Assembly: GCF_014201355.1 (NCBI RefSeq)
Contig: NZ_JACHEG010000002.1
Coordinates: 310,001-374,000, forward strand
Length of the DNA stretch: 64,000 nt
Source of the DNA: Aliirhizobium wenxiniae
Lineage (GTDB): Bacteria > Pseudomonadota > Alphaproteobacteria > Rhizobiales > Rhizobiaceae
Direction of reading: 5' to 3'
This document shows positions 10,125 to 19,420 of this stretch, one piece after another. Position numbers and translations under genes: made by a program. The notes beneath the pieces were generated by a model, which did no database searches, was not told where the DNA came from, and was given only the letters and a program-made list of their open reading frames with translations. The first letter of the stretch is position 1. Every line of letters starts with the position of its first letter.

Positions 10125-10730
10125 TCACAGCTTTGAAATAACGGCCTCTTCACCCTTGGAAGACGCCGTGATCTCGTCGCGTTCCAGGATTGCCGGAACG
10201 ATATCGTCCACCTCCTGAATGACCAGCGGCTGTACTAGATGGGCGCGGTGGATGAAACCCTCGCCGCGCATGTGATTGACGAGCGACAGCATTGGATCCC
10301 AGAAGCCGCCGATATTGGCAAAGACCATTGGCTTTTCATGGCGACCAAGCTGGCCCCAGGTCATGATCTCTACGATCTCCTCCAGCGTGCCGATGCCGCC
10401 GGGGAGCGTAACGAAGGCGTCGGAGCGCTCGAACATCTTATGCTTGCGCTCATGCATGTCCTTGGTGATGATCAGTTCGTTCAGCTGACCAAGCGAATGG
10501 CGGGTCGCCTCCATGTCGACGAGGAATTCCGGGATGATGCCAGTCACTTGGCCGCCATTTGACAACACGCCGGCTGCGACAGCTCCCATGATACCCTTGG
10601 TGCCACCGCCATAGACGAGCCGCAGACCATGTGCGGCAATCGATTTTCCAAGCGCGCGGCCGGCAGCGATATAGGCAGGGTCACGGCCAGGCTGGGAACC
10701 GCAGTAGACGCAGATGGATCGTATTGGCAC
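10125..10730 (-). CDS. LOG family protein (cytokinin riboside 5'-monophosphate phosphoribohydrolase-like)
   Basis: A 201-residue Rossmann-like protein of the TIGR00730/LOG family. GGGTKGIMG and PGGIGTLEE (the PGGxGTxxE motif) form the nucleotide site. LOG enzymes release free base from nucleoside 5'-monophosphates; in plant-associated bacteria this can generate active cytokinin, but many bacterial members act on AMP-like substrates. The start is GTG 10730, with GGAGA six bases upstream, giving the usual N-terminus MPIRSICVYCGS; the open frame continues upstream without family similarity. It is divergent from the LysM gene. Confidence 0.9.
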   Translation of the reverse strand: MPIRSICVYCGSQPGRDPAYIAAGRALGKSIAAHGLRLVYGGGTKGIMGAVAAGVLSNGGQVTGIIPEFLVDMEATRHSLGQLNELIITKDMHERKHKMFERSDAFVTLPGGIGTLEEIVEIMTWGQLGRHEKPMVFANIGGFWDPMLSLVNHMRGEGFIHRAHLVQPLVIQEVDDIVPAILERDEITASSKGEEAVISKL

Positions 10731-10885
10731 AGTTTTCTCCGTTGGGCATTCAAAGGTGCGACAGTTGTGGCCGCACCACACAAAATTGACGGGAAAATCC
10801 CGCAAGAGCAAGGCTTTATGACGTGAAAAGCTTGTTAAGAAGGGTGGAAAGAGCTAATCGGTAAAGTAGCGGAAACTCAGGCCTG

Positions 10886-12592
10886 ATGAGGCAACAGACG
10901 ATGAAGAACCGTGCCGGCTGGCTCGCACTGATTGTACTTGCAATTGCTTCGCTGCTGATGATCTTCGTTGTCATGCCGAGGATTAACCAGGAAAGCAAGC
11001 CAGTCGCAGCCGCGATCAATGCTGCCGGCGATGCGGTCAAGGATGCCGTGACCGAGGGCAACAAGCCTCCGGAAACCGCAAAGGCCGAGGCACAGACGGC
11101 TGCTCCATCTTCTGCCGCGTCAGCCAATGCGCCTGAAGCCGCCGCTGCGCCACAGGCTGCGTCCAACGATACGCCGACATTCGATGTGCTTCGCGTCGAG
11201 CCTGATGGCTCCGCGGTCATCGCCGGCCATGCAGCACCGAATTCCACACTTGAGATCACCAACGGCACTTCCGTCATCGCCAAGGTCAATGTCGGCCCGA
11301 GCGGTGATTTCGCCGCCGTGCTGGACAAGCCGCTTCCGCCCGGCGACCATCAGATCGTGCTCAAGGCAACGGGCAAGGACGGCAAGGTCTTCACCTCGGA
11401 AGAGATCGCAACTGTTTCCGTGCCCGCCGACAAGAGCGGCAAGCTTCTCGCCATGGTGACAAAGCCCGGCAAGGCAAGCCGCCTGATCGCCGTTCCGGAA
11501 GAAGCCGGCAAGGTTGCACCCGCTCCGGCAGCGCCCCAGCCTGCGACAGGCACCGAGGCTTCTGCCACCCCCGCCGCTTCCCAGTCCACCGATGTTGCTT
11601 CGGCCCCGGCTTCAGGCACCACTGCCCCGGCGGCAGCACCTGCCATGTCGAGCGAGTTGCAGATCACGGCGGTCGAAATCGAAGGCTCGAAAATCTTCAT
11701 TGCCGGCGTCACGAAGTCTGGCCGTCAGGTTCGCGGCTCCGCCGACGGCTCGGTTATCGGCCAGGCCCAGGCCGGTGGTGACGGACATTTCGTCATCGAC
11801 GGAAACGCCAACCTCACCGTTGGCGATCACCGCATCGCCGTCGAAGCGCTGGGCAGCAACGGGCAGGTTCTGGTCCGTGTCGAAGTGCCGTTCAACCGGC
11901 CGGCAGGCGATCAGGTTGCGGCCATCGCGTCGCCCGCTCCGGCAAGCCCGGTCACCGTTGCCGATGGCGGCGCCTTCGACAATCTGCGTGGACAGGTGGC
12001 CAAGGCCTTCTCGCTGCTCAAGAACCTGTATGAAGCCGGCAAGGTTCCGACCCTCGAAAGCATGACTGCTGCCCGTTCGGCAACATCGATCGCGCTGCAG
12101 TCGCTTGGCGAATACAGGCTGCCGGCCGGTGCTTCCATCAATGCGACAGAAGCTGTCGGCGTCACTGCCGGCCATGCCAATGCGGCGCGCAAGGCGCTGG
12201 AAGACCTGCCGCGTGACGTGGCAGCGGTCGGTGCAGCCCTCGACAATCTGACCAAACTGATTGCCGAAACGGTCGGCCCGGCACTGGCGCAGCAGTTCGG
12301 CGGCGCACCGCAGACAATGGCTTCGTCCGATGGCACGCGCACGTTCCAGCAGGCACCGCTGACACAGAGCAACAGCAACTCGGTCATTATCCGCCGTGGC
12401 GACACGTTGTGGCAGATCGCACGGCGCGCCTATGGCCAGGGCGTGCGCTATACGACGATCTATCTCGCCAACGAGGAACAGATCGCAAATCCGGACGTCA
12501 TCCAGCCCGGCCAGATCTTTGGCGTGCCAGAACAGTTCCGGCCGGATTCTGAAGAACTGCATCGCGAACGGCTGCAACATCACAAGGGCTGA
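10886..12592 (+). CDS. LysM domain envelope protein with Ala/Pro-rich and Ig-like regions
   Basis: A 568-residue protein anchored by one N-terminal membrane segment (about residues 12-33). Next come an Ala/Pro-rich linker and two Ig-like modules with repeated phrasing: FDVLRVEPDGSAVIAGHAAP with NVGPSGDFAAVLDKPLPPGD, and later ITAVEIEGSKIFIAGVTKSG. The C-terminal LysM domain starts with IIRRGDTLWQIARRAYGQG and should bind peptidoglycan. It probably links membrane and cell wall in the periplasm; no catalytic domain is visible. ATG 10901 (MKNRAG) is an alternative start that would begin closer to the membrane segment. It is transcribed away from the LOG gene. Confidence 0.87.
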   Translation: MRQQTMKNRAGWLALIVLAIASLLMIFVVMPRINQESKPVAAAINAAGDAVKDAVTEGNKPPETAKAEAQTAAPSSAASANAPEAAAAPQAASNDTPTFDVLRVEPDGSAVIAGHAAPNSTLEITNGTSVIAKVNVGPSGDFAAVLDKPLPPGDHQIVLKATGKDGKVFTSEEIATVSVPADKSGKLLAMVTKPGKASRLIAVPEEAGKVAPAPAAPQPATGTEASATPAASQSTDVASAPASGTTAPAAAPAMSSELQITAVEIEGSKIFIAGVTKSGRQVRGSADGSVIGQAQAGGDGHFVIDGNANLTVGDHRIAVEALGSNGQVLVRVEVPFNRPAGDQVAAIASPAPASPVTVADGGAFDNLRGQVAKAFSLLKNLYEAGKVPTLESMTAARSATSIALQSLGEYRLPAGASINATEAVGVTAGHANAARKALEDLPRDVAAVGAALDNLTKLIAETVGPALAQQFGGAPQTMASSDGTRTFQQAPLTQSNSNSVIIRRGDTLWQIARRAYGQGVRYTTIYLANEEQIANPDVIQPGQIFGVPEQFRPDSEELHRERLQHHKG

Positions 12593-13200
12593 TCGGCGCG
12601 CATCATCGATTTTCTCCGGCCGGCGGTCACAACAGGATCGTCGGCCGAAGTGTTTCTGAGAACATGCAGTGCAGAAACGGATTGAGGGTCGAAGTGTGGT
12701 TTGCGGAACTTTCGCACTCCCGCTTGCGCAGGAAAGCGGGGACGGCGGAAGGTTCTTTGAAAAAATCTTCGGAGCACACCCAATCCCTTAGCGGTTCCGT
12801 CGACACCTCTTCATCCCCGCCCTCACCGTCAAGCCGATAATCAAGTCGTCATCGGATGGGAACCGGGCTCGCGAACCGGCCTCCTTCATAACGGGTTGCC
12901 ACTCGGTCTCCGGTGATGGTCGCGATTGCGATCCAACGGGAACTGACAAGTCCCGCAGGATCAAATAAGCCGGCCGGGGCAGGCGGAAAGCCTGAAATAC
13001 CAAATACCCGATACCCCACCGCCTGCCCCTTCCCTTTTCACCGAACCGGTCTTGCCGGTGCGGCGGTACGCGTTTGCCTATTGATGGCGGCAGAGAATTG
13101 CGAGCCCTGATCAGCTTCGCGCATGCCAGCCGCGGGAACCTCGGCTGATTGAAATGCCCGAATCGATTGACGCCAAGCCGATATTTTTCGCGAGGACAAA
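12593..13200. other. Long intergenic stretch without a convincing gene
   Basis: Short open frames occur on both strands but none has a good ribosome site plus protein-like composition. The one structure seen is an inverted repeat, GGGGCAGGCGG (12976-12986) against CCGCCTGCCCC (13019-13029), with a 32-base loop and a pyrimidine tract after it. It may be a terminator-like or RNA structure. A ribosome site for the next gene is at about 13190. Confidence 0.6.
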
Positions 13201-13839
13201 ATGATTTCCAGCATCAGTTCCAGCCAGATCTGGTCACGACAGGTCGTATTCAAGGCTTTCAACGACACGTCGGGCAATCCAGAAAATCCGACGCCCGGCT
13301 CATCGGCCGCGTTGCTATCCCGTTTATTTTACTCGGAAAGTTCCGATGAAGACGATGATTATGGCTATGAGAGCGAGCTTTCCTCTCGTTTCGGATCAAT
13401 CCGGCAAACAGCAGGTGAAAACAGCTCGGATCAGGATGTCGAGGGAACAATCGACGATATATCCTCGAATGCCTTCATGAAGGCGATGCAGCAGAAGCTC
13501 GATGTACTGAAAGCCAGCGAAGATACATCTGCTATGGCCGAGACAATGCAGGCTGCGCTTGAAGCTGGCCAGTTGACGATCACCAATGTTGTTACCGGAG
13601 AGCAGGTCATCGGTCGCGATGTTGCCATTGGCGATACGATATCGGGTGAGATCACCCAAGTCGCAAAGTCCGAATGGAGCAGCTTTCTCAAGGAAAACCT
13701 GTTGCGCGATCCTTACGGACTTTATGTCCGTAACGACGATTCCAGCCATATAGATAAGGCAAGCGGGGCCAGTTCGTATTTCGGCATGATCGGCGAGACG
13801 CACTATTACCTGACATGGACGGCAACGCCGAATTACTGA
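13201..13839 (+). CDS. Hypothetical protein, serine/aspartate-rich N-terminus
   Basis: A 212-residue protein that I do not recognise. The start ATG 13201 follows GCGAGGACAAA, a good ribosome site. The N-terminal 80 residues are rich in Ser, Asp and Glu (SESSDEDDDYGYES) and look disordered. The middle and C-terminus look folded (ALEAGQLTITNVVTGEQVIGRDVAIGD). No signal peptide or membrane helix is apparent. Codon use is less GC-rich than in flanking genes, which may mean accessory origin. It stands alone between two long gaps. Confidence 0.65.
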   Translation: MISSISSSQIWSRQVVFKAFNDTSGNPENPTPGSSAALLSRLFYSESSDEDDDYGYESELSSRFGSIRQTAGENSSDQDVEGTIDDISSNAFMKAMQQKLDVLKASEDTSAMAETMQAALEAGQLTITNVVTGEQVIGRDVAIGDTISGEITQVAKSEWSSFLKENLLRDPYGLYVRNDDSSHIDKASGASSYFGMIGETHYYLTWTATPNY

Positions 13840-13938
13840 CACCGACCACGTGCGCACACCAGGATTGACAACTCCGGCGGCGGCTGGAACACAGGCTCCG
13901 TCGCCTGCCTGAAACAGAGCCTATGGGGAGTTGTCGTC

Positions 13939-14349
13939 ATGCTGCGCTCGCTCTTTCTCACGATCGCGTTCTGTTTGCACGCCACGAATGCACTTCAAGC
14001 GCAAGAAGCGCAGGAGAACGTTATTCTCTCCGTAGAACGGGACGTGGTGCGATGGGCCGCTGTCTACAAGATGCAGCCGGCGCGAGAGGATGATCCCTAT
14101 TTCCACGTTCGTGTCTTCGAACATAGGAAAGGTTGGCAACCTTGGAAATTCAAGCAGCTCATCTTCCATATGGCCGTTACACCAAAGGCGCTGGAGGCCA
14201 GCCGCATTGACGGTCAGGCCAAAATCTACAACTACAAGGATGTTGAGATCCGCGCGGCTTATCGCCGCTGGCTGGATGGTTCCGAAGCGCGCACCAACGT
14301 TCCCATCTGCGATACGAATATCCTGAACTGTATTGCAAGACTGCCGTAA
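13939..14349 (+). CDS. Hypothetical secreted protein
   Basis: A 136-residue protein starting with a signal peptide (MLRSLFLTIAFCLHATNALQAQ, cleavage probably near ALQA-Q). The mature domain has several aromatic residues (HVRVFEHRKGWQPWKFKQL) and a cysteine pair in the last ten residues (ICDTNILNC). A GGGAG ribosome site precedes ATG 13939. I do not recognise the family with confidence; it looks like a small periplasmic or secreted domain. Together with its neighbours it forms a run of short orphan exported proteins. Confidence 0.68.
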   Translation: MLRSLFLTIAFCLHATNALQAQEAQENVILSVERDVVRWAAVYKMQPAREDDPYFHVRVFEHRKGWQPWKFKQLIFHMAVTPKALEASRIDGQAKIYNYKDVEIRAAYRRWLDGSEARTNVPICDTNILNCIARLP

Positions 14350-14644
14350 CGCAGCGTTTCATACCTTCCTTAGTGCACTGTCACCTGAGACGGGCCTTCG
14401 TATCTGAGCGGCTCTGATACCCAACGGTGTCGGCCAGCGTGCATCTCGATGGAACGCCCAGTCCTTGACATCCTCTGATGTCGGTTTCTCTTTGAGGCAG
14501 GCCTCCTTCAACTGCGTTGGCATTAGGTGGCCGCATCAGGATTTGTCAGCAGCCACTCGCTTATCGCTTGCCGAATTTATGGAAGCATCTGTTGTCGACG
14601 CGACAGCAAGCTGTGGTCGCTCTCGCTCTCATAGGATTGCCAAA

Positions 14645-15112
14645 TTGAACAAAAAAATCACATTCAGAGCAATTTCGCGCATCGCTCTAATCAACGTTTT
14701 CATCGCTGTTGGACTATTGTCGGTCTCTCCTGCTTTCAGTTATGCGCAGGATGCGCCACGACCGGAAATCGCAAAACATGTAAATGCGTATGCGGGCTAT
14801 GAGGGCACGCGGGTCTGGGTTTTGCGCATTGGACCACGCGAAAACAACACGGCAATCGTCCAAATCGGTGGCGTCGATCACCCGTTCGATATGAAAATAG
14901 TTCTCTCGCATGTCGAGGAAACTGCCAAGGACAAGCGATACAGTGTCGAGAATGCAGGAAAGAAGTTTGTTCTGCTGATAGTCAACGACTATGGCGGCGA
15001 GCTTTATTTGCCGGAAACGTCGAAAACCGTTTCCTTGCGCTACGACGACAATCTTTCGCAAAGCTCGAATGCAGAACACTTTCTGACCGAGTATCTGAAC
15101 CAGTCAGAATGA
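14645..15112 (+). CDS. Hypothetical exported protein
   Basis: About 155 residues from a TTG start at 14645, which has AGGA eight bases upstream and opens directly into a signal sequence (basic LNKKITFR, hydrophobic INVFIAVGLLSV, then AFSYAQDA). The frame is open further upstream to ATG 14465, but that extension is not protein-like. The mature part has a beta-rich pattern (GTRVWVLRIG, NNTAIVQIGGVDHPF). No known family is recognised. The last third is acidic and polar. AT content is higher than in the housekeeping genes nearby. Confidence 0.58.
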   Translation: MNKKITFRAISRIALINVFIAVGLLSVSPAFSYAQDAPRPEIAKHVNAYAGYEGTRVWVLRIGPRENNTAIVQIGGVDHPFDMKIVLSHVEETAKDKRYSVENAGKKFVLLIVNDYGGELYLPETSKTVSLRYDDNLSQSSNAEHFLTEYLNQSE

Positions 15113-15145
15113 TGGCACTGCAACTGACGAAAGCTCACACGATTA

Positions 15146-15173
15146 TTTTCCCGCTAGGTGTTTAGCGGGAAAA
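15146..15173. repeat. 11-bp inverted repeat between convergent orphan genes
   Basis: TTTTCCCGCTA (15146-15156) and TAGCGGGAAAA (15163-15173) are perfectly complementary with a six-base loop. The element lies 33 bases after the stop of the 14645-15112 gene and 53 bases before the stop of the convergent gene, so it may end both transcripts, although the T and A tracts are inverted relative to a classical terminator. Confidence 0.5.
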
Positions 15174-15226
15174 GGCATGCAAGGGTCAAGCACTGGTGGC
15201 TCGCGCTGTTTGCAAGCGTCACCGAT

Positions 15227-15535
15227 TTATAGGGAGTAAAGGCCCGACGCCAAGAGTACCGCGGCAGCCAGAAAAACCGGAACCGACCAGTATTCCATCC
15301 GGATGAAAAACAGGTCGTGTCGCGCGCCCGGCAATCCTGTCCTGTTGAGATAACGCCCGAGCTTCCAGTTGAGCAAACCGGCCACGAGAAAGATTGCGAC
15401 GAACTCGAAAATCTTCGTCCAGTCCGGCAGCTGCAGCGTTTCCGTCACCCAAAGCGCGGCGAAAAGCCCGGCAAAGATTACAACTCCGATAAGAGGGATG
15501 GTGAGAAGGCCCCATCCGCGCCAAATAAAAACCAT
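15227..15535 (-). CDS. Hypothetical small membrane protein
   Basis: About 102 residues from ATG 15535. Three hydrophobic segments are evident: LLTIPLIGVVIFAGLFAALW, FEFVAIFLVAGLLNW and the C-terminal VPVFLAAAVLLASGLYSL. A basic loop (RYLNRTGLPGARH) separates the last two. It is probably an inner-membrane protein. I do not recognise a named family. The frame extends to 15610, but the shorter start places the first helix at the N-terminus as expected. Confidence 0.68.
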   Translation of the reverse strand: MVFIWRGWGLLTIPLIGVVIFAGLFAALWVTETLQLPDWTKIFEFVAIFLVAGLLNWKLGRYLNRTGLPGARHDLFFIRMEYWSVPVFLAAAVLLASGLYSL

Positions 15536-15640
15536 TTCAGTCCATCCAATTCCATCAAATCCGGTTTTCCTGCCCTCGTATGCGCAAATCGCGTCCGGCA
15601 GGGGAAGCAACGCCTAAGGCATGGCCGGTGTCTCAGCGGC

Positions 15641-15883
15641 TCATTGAAGCTCTGCGAGAATATCGTCGTAGAGCTTGCAGGCGCCATTCGGATCAGTTGC
15701 GGTCTGAGCCTGCCCGGCCGTCATCTTCTGGGCTACGGCTGCAGCTTTCTGCGGATCCTTGGCTGTCAGTTCCTGCATCTTCTGAGAGACCTCAGTGGCC
15801 TTTGCCGTCAGATCTTCTGCAGTGCAGGCGAAGGAGGGAGTTGCCGCGATAATAAGAGCGGCGGTCAGGAGGTACGTTTTCAT
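15641..15883 (-). CDS. Small secreted protein
   Basis: An 80-residue protein with an AAGGA ribosome site seven bases before ATG 15883. The signal peptide (KTYLLTAALIIAATPSFA) is followed directly by a cysteine, and a second cysteine lies near the C-terminus (NGACKLYDD), so a disulphide is plausible. The mature region is helical and alanine-rich (ATEVSQKMQELTAKDPQKAA). Function is unknown. The longer upstream open frame is rejected because it lacks a ribosome site and is not protein-like. Confidence 0.75.
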   Translation of the reverse strand: MKTYLLTAALIIAATPSFACTAEDLTAKATEVSQKMQELTAKDPQKAAAVAQKMTAGQAQTATDPNGACKLYDDILAELQ

Positions 15884-16211
15884 GTTATTCCTTATCAAAT
15901 CCCCCGTTGCAAACGGGGCGCCGCGGTGGAATTCGCGCGGCCATTTTCCGGTCCATGTGCGGAGGCAAAGCCACCGAAGCCCATATGGGGCGGCAATCGT
16001 TATAGGATGGTAGCTGCTGACGGGCGAATTCTTGCGGCCCCTCGATACGTTCGTTGAGGGCTGGGATCGCATCAGCACTTTCGAGCCCATTCGGTGAAAG
16101 CCCCGAAACCACCCCATTTCCAGCGGAAACACCCGGCCCGACATTGCATCTGCAGGCTTCGCCGCCTATGTGCCGGGTGGCGCATTTTTCCCGCGCGCCC
16201 CGGAGACCTGC

Positions 16212-18116
16212 ATGTCAGATAAAAAGAAGATCGTTTCGGCGGATGACGGCAATCCGCTCGGAACACTTGTCAACCTGTGGCCCTATATGTGGCCGACGGG
16301 CCGTGCAGATCTCAAGGCGCGGGTGCTCTGGGCAACGTTTTTCCTGATCCTCGCAAAGCTCGTGCTGCTGTCGGTTCCCTATTTCTTCAAGTGGGCGACC
16401 GACGCGCTGAACGGCAAGCTGGACATGGTCGGCCTTCTGCCCGCCTTCCTGCTCGGCGCCGTGGTGCTGGTCATCGCCTACAACTTCACCCGCATCCTGC
16501 AGGTGGGACTGAACCAGTTGCGTGACGCGCTGTTTGCCTCGGTCGGCCAGCATGCCGTACGCCAGCTCGCCAACAAGACCTTCGTGCACATGCACCAGCT
16601 CTCGCTGCGCTTCCACCTGGAGCGCAAGACGGGTGGCCTGTCGCGGATCATCGAGCGCGGCACCAAGGGTATCGAAACGATCGTCCGTTTCACCATTTTG
16701 AATTCGGTGCCGACGTTGATCGAGTTCGTGCTGACGGCCATCATCTTCTGGGCGGCTTACGGTTTCTCTTACCTCGCCGTCACGGCTATCACCGTTGCCG
16801 CCTATATCTGGTTCACCATCAAGGCCAGCGACTGGCGCATCGCCATACGCCGGACGATGAACGACAGCGATACCGACGCCAATACCAAGGCGATCGACTC
16901 GCTTTTGAACTTCGAGACGGTCAAGTATTTCGGCAATGAGGAGATGGAGGCCAAGCGCTTCGACGTGTCGATGGCGCGTTACGAAAAGGCCGCCACGCAG
17001 GTCTGGACCTCGCTCGGCTGGCTCAATTTCGGCCAGGGCGTGATCTTCGGTCTCGGCCAGGCCGTCATCATGATCATGTCGGCGCTGGCGGTCCAGCGCG
17101 GCGAGCAGACGATCGGCGATTTCGTCTTCGTCAATGCGCTTTTGATGCAGCTGTCGGTGCCGCTCAACTTCATCGGCTTCGTCTACCGAGAAATCCGTCA
17201 GGGGCTGACCGATATCGAACAGATGTTCGAGCTTCTGGAAGTCGAAGCGGAAGTGAACGACCGGCCGGATGCCAAGCCGCTCGCGCTCAACGCGACGGGA
17301 ACGCAGAAAGGCGCGATTGCCTTCAAGGACGTCCGATTTTCCTACGATCCCGAGCGGCCGATCCTCAAGGGCATCTCTTTCGAGGTGCCGGCCGGCAAGA
17401 CGGTTGCGATCGTCGGCCCGTCCGGTGCCGGCAAATCGACGATTTCCCGCCTACTCTACCGTTTCTACGATATTCAAGACGGCTCGATCACCATTGACGG
17501 CCAGGATGTGCGTGACGTGACGCAGAGGTCGCTGCGCGCGGCGATTGGCATGGTTCCGCAGGATACGGTGCTATTCAACGATACGGTCGCCTACAATATC
17601 CGTTACGGCCGGCCGAACGCCGGTGATGCCGAGGTGCAAAAGGCAGCCGAGATCGCGCAGATCGACACTTTCATCAAACAGCTTCCCGACGGTTATGAAA
17701 CCAGGGTCGGCGAACGCGGCTTGAAACTTTCCGGCGGCGAGAAGCAGCGTGTGGCGATCGCCCGCACGATTTTGAAGGCCCCGCCGATCCTGATCCTCGA
17801 CGAGGCGACGTCTGCGCTCGACACGACGACTGAACATGAGATTCAATCGGCGCTCGACAAGGTTTCGGAAAATCGCACGACGCTTGTCATCGCCCACCGG
17901 CTTTCGACCGTCATCGGCGCCGACGAGATCATCGTGCTGCGCGCCGGCGAGATCGCCGAACGCGGCACGCATGCGGGCCTTCTGGCAGAGGGCGGGCTCT
18001 ACGCGTCGATGTGGAACCGCCAGCGGGAAGCGACACAGGCGGAAGAACATCTGCGCCAGGTGCGCGAAAGCGACGATCTGGGCGTGGTCATACGCGGTGC
18101 GCCGGCAGCAGAATAA
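16212..18116 (+). CDS. Atm1-type ABC exporter (half transporter)
   Basis: A 634-residue fused membrane/ATPase half transporter that should act as a homodimer in the inner membrane. The first 350 residues carry six membrane helices, with ATM1/HMT1-like segments such as [18 protein letters not shown] and [18 protein letters not shown]. The ATPase domain has Walker [10 protein letters not shown], signature LSGGEKQR and Walker [13 protein letters not shown]. Bacterial Atm1 relatives export glutathione-linked compounds and confer heavy-metal tolerance; mitochondrial Atm1 supports cytosolic Fe-S assembly. The substrate here is inferred. ATG 16212 follows CGGAGA; the open frame starts 14 codons earlier. 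Confidence 0.92.
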   Translation: MSDKKKIVSADDGNPLGTLVNLWPYMWPTGRADLKARVLWATFFLILAKLVLLSVPYFFKWATDALNGKLDMVGLLPAFLLGAVVLVIAYNFTRILQVGLNQLRDALFASVGQHAVRQLANKTFVHMHQLSLRFHLERKTGGLSRIIERGTKGIETIVRFTILNSVPTLIEFVLTAIIFWAAYGFSYLAVTAITVAAYIWFTIKASDWRIAIRRTMNDSDTDANTKAIDSLLNFETVKYFGNEEMEAKRFDVSMARYEKAATQVWTSLGWLNFGQGVIFGLGQAVIMIMSALAVQRGEQTIGDFVFVNALLMQLSVPLNFIGFVYREIRQGLTDIEQMFELLEVEAEVNDRPDAKPLALNATGTQKGAIAFKDVRFSYDPERPILKGISFEVPAGKTVAIVGPSGAGKSTISRLLYRFYDIQDGSITIDGQDVRDVTQRSLRAAIGMVPQDTVLFNDTVAYNIRYGRPNAGDAEVQKAAEIAQIDTFIKQLPDGYETRVGERGLKLSGGEKQRVAIARTILKAPPILILDEATSALDTTTEHEIQSALDKVSENRTTLVIAHRLSTVIGADEIIVLRAGEIAERGTHAGLLAEGGLYASMWNRQREATQAEEHLRQVRESDDLGVVIRGAPAAE

Positions 18117-18146
18117 CGAGTCTCAACAGAAAGTTAGGCCGAGTCG

Positions 18147-18293
18147 ATGAAACGACGGATGAATTATTCCTGGAAACGGATGGCGGTGGCGGGCAGCCTC
18201 GTGCTCGCCTACCTTCTCGTGCTTACCTTCTGGGGCTCACCGCTTCTGGCGCTGACGACCTGGCTCGGTCTCGTCGATCCGGCGAAAATCTGA
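18147..18293 (+). CDS. Small single-pass membrane protein (48 aa)
   Basis: An open frame of 48 residues starts at ATG 18147, 30 bases after the Atm1-like gene. Its N-terminus is basic (MKRRMNYSWKRMAV) and its body is one hydrophobic span (SLVLAYLLVLTFWG), then LLALTTWLGLVD. This layout is that of a genuine small inner-membrane protein rather than random sequence. The ribosome site is weak. It may be part of the ABC exporter transcript. Function unknown. Confidence 0.5.
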   Translation: MKRRMNYSWKRMAVAGSLVLAYLLVLTFWGSPLLALTTWLGLVDPAKI

Positions 18294-18366
18294 AACCCCA
18301 GCAAGCCGAGGGGCGCCCGCCGGGCAACTGGACCGATGCTGTGAAGGCTACCTGCCGGATGGCAAT

Positions 18367-18630
18367 CTACCAGCCAAGACATGGAACACCTGCCTTAGGC
18401 TGGGTCTTGCCAACCGGAATGCTTTCGCGTCGTTCCGGCGCAAACTCCGCCGTCTCGCATAACACGAATGTCGTCTTGTCGGAGCGGCGCGGAGATTTGC
18501 CACCACCATAGATTTGCGCTGCCGCATGCAGCAGCTGCGCAAATTCCGGCGTGGAAATGCCATCGGCCCGCCGAAGCTGGGCGATCAATGGGTCGGATAA
18601 TACATCTTCGATGGTCAGGTCGCGTTTCAT
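18367..18630 (-). CDS. Hypothetical small protein
   Basis: An 87-residue soluble protein with a GAGGAAC ribosome site before ATG 18630. The first 45 residues look like a compact helical domain (TIEDVLSDPLIAQLRRADG, then FAQLLHAAAQIYGG); the rest is basic and proline-containing. No membrane segment is present. I believe similar short proteins occur in other Rhizobiaceae but cannot name the family. It faces the small membrane gene and stands alone. Confidence 0.7.
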   Translation of the reverse strand: MKRDLTIEDVLSDPLIAQLRRADGISTPEFAQLLHAAAQIYGGGKSPRRSDKTTFVLCETAEFAPERRESIPVGKTQPKAGVPCLGW

Positions 18631-18832
18631 GGTTTTGTTCCTCTATCAAAACCTGTACACGGGGCGGACTACAGTCACATTGCAAAACTACGGCCAAAAA
18701 GCGGCATTTTCGATGTGGCAAATTCTCCCTATGCGGGAAATCGCGTGTCAAATTCACGCAGGCCATCACATCATAAAAGACCTTGGTATCGATCCCGGAT
18801 CAGCCTTCGGCTGAAGGACAGCCGAGAAAACG

Positions 18833-18858
18833 CAAAAGGCCGCCAACCGGGCGGCCTT
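18833..18858 (-). terminator. Rho-independent terminator (minus strand)
   Basis: AAGGCCGCC (18836-18844) and GGCGGCCTT (18850-18858) form a 9-bp stem with a five-base loop. Read on the minus strand it is followed by TTTTGCGTTTT. It lies about 100 bases after the stop of the short minus-strand gene at 18961-19086. Confidence 0.7.
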
Positions 18859-18960
18859 GGTCAAGAAAAGGGCGGCGGTAGTGAAGGTAGCGGAAGCCGG
18901 ATCCGCTCGACAGAAAGGCGTGCTCCGAGCGAGGACGAAACCTCAAGCCCGGTCTTTCGC

Positions 18961-19086
18961 CTAGCGGCGTGACGAACCGAAACGCATGCGTTCGCGGTAG
19001 CGACGCTGGCTCCAGACCGTATAGACCACTGCGGCGATCACGATCGCAATATCCACCGCTGCTATCAGGCACCAAGTAACGCTCAT
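18961..19086 (-). CDS. Small membrane protein (41 aa)
   Basis: A 41-residue frame from ATG 19086 with GGAG close upstream. It has one hydrophobic span (WCLIAAVDIAIVIAAVVYTVW) followed by a strongly basic tail (QRRYRERMRFGSSRR), the pattern of a single-pass membrane protein with a cytoplasmic C-terminus. A terminator follows on the same strand. Function unknown; real expression is likely but unproven. Confidence 0.55.
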   Translation of the reverse strand: MSVTWCLIAAVDIAIVIAAVVYTVWSQRRYRERMRFGSSRR

Positions 19087-19244
19087 TTCTCCAACTCTTC
19101 CGTGTTCCAGCCGAAGCGAATATACGAAAAGTGCTCCCAACAATGGTTTAAGCGCATCCGTAACATTCGACTTTGATGTAAGTCAGCTGCCTCCTGACCG
19201 ACTTTTGTGACAACCATATGAAAATCGAAGCAAAAGCCATGCCA

Positions 19245-19265
19245 TTTTGCTGCATTGCAGCAAAA
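19245..19265. promoter_or_regulatory. Perfect 21-bp palindrome containing CTGCATTGCAG
   Basis: The arms TTTTGCTGCA and TGCAGCAAAA flank a central T, giving a perfect 21-bp dyad about 155 bases upstream of psd. Its core CTGC-ATT-GCAG matches CTGC-N3-GCAG, described for PhaR/AniA-type regulators of carbon storage. The gap 19087-19420 contains no other obvious feature. Confidence 0.5.
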
Positions 19266-19420
19266 ATCTGATTCACCTTCATATCCGGCAACGTATCCGC
19301 CGCGTGATGGTTGCAATCCCCATACGGTTTGGTGAGGAACACGGAACCGCATTGCCGCGAATACCGTTTTTCGATAGTCAGTGCCGCTAACACAGGACTT
19401 TACGCCCCAGGGAGAAACAG

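Noticed and set aside
15146..15173. Inverted repeat considered as a classical rho-independent terminator
   Set aside because: The T tract precedes and the A tract follows the stem on both strands, so a U-tract is missing. It is kept only as a repeat.
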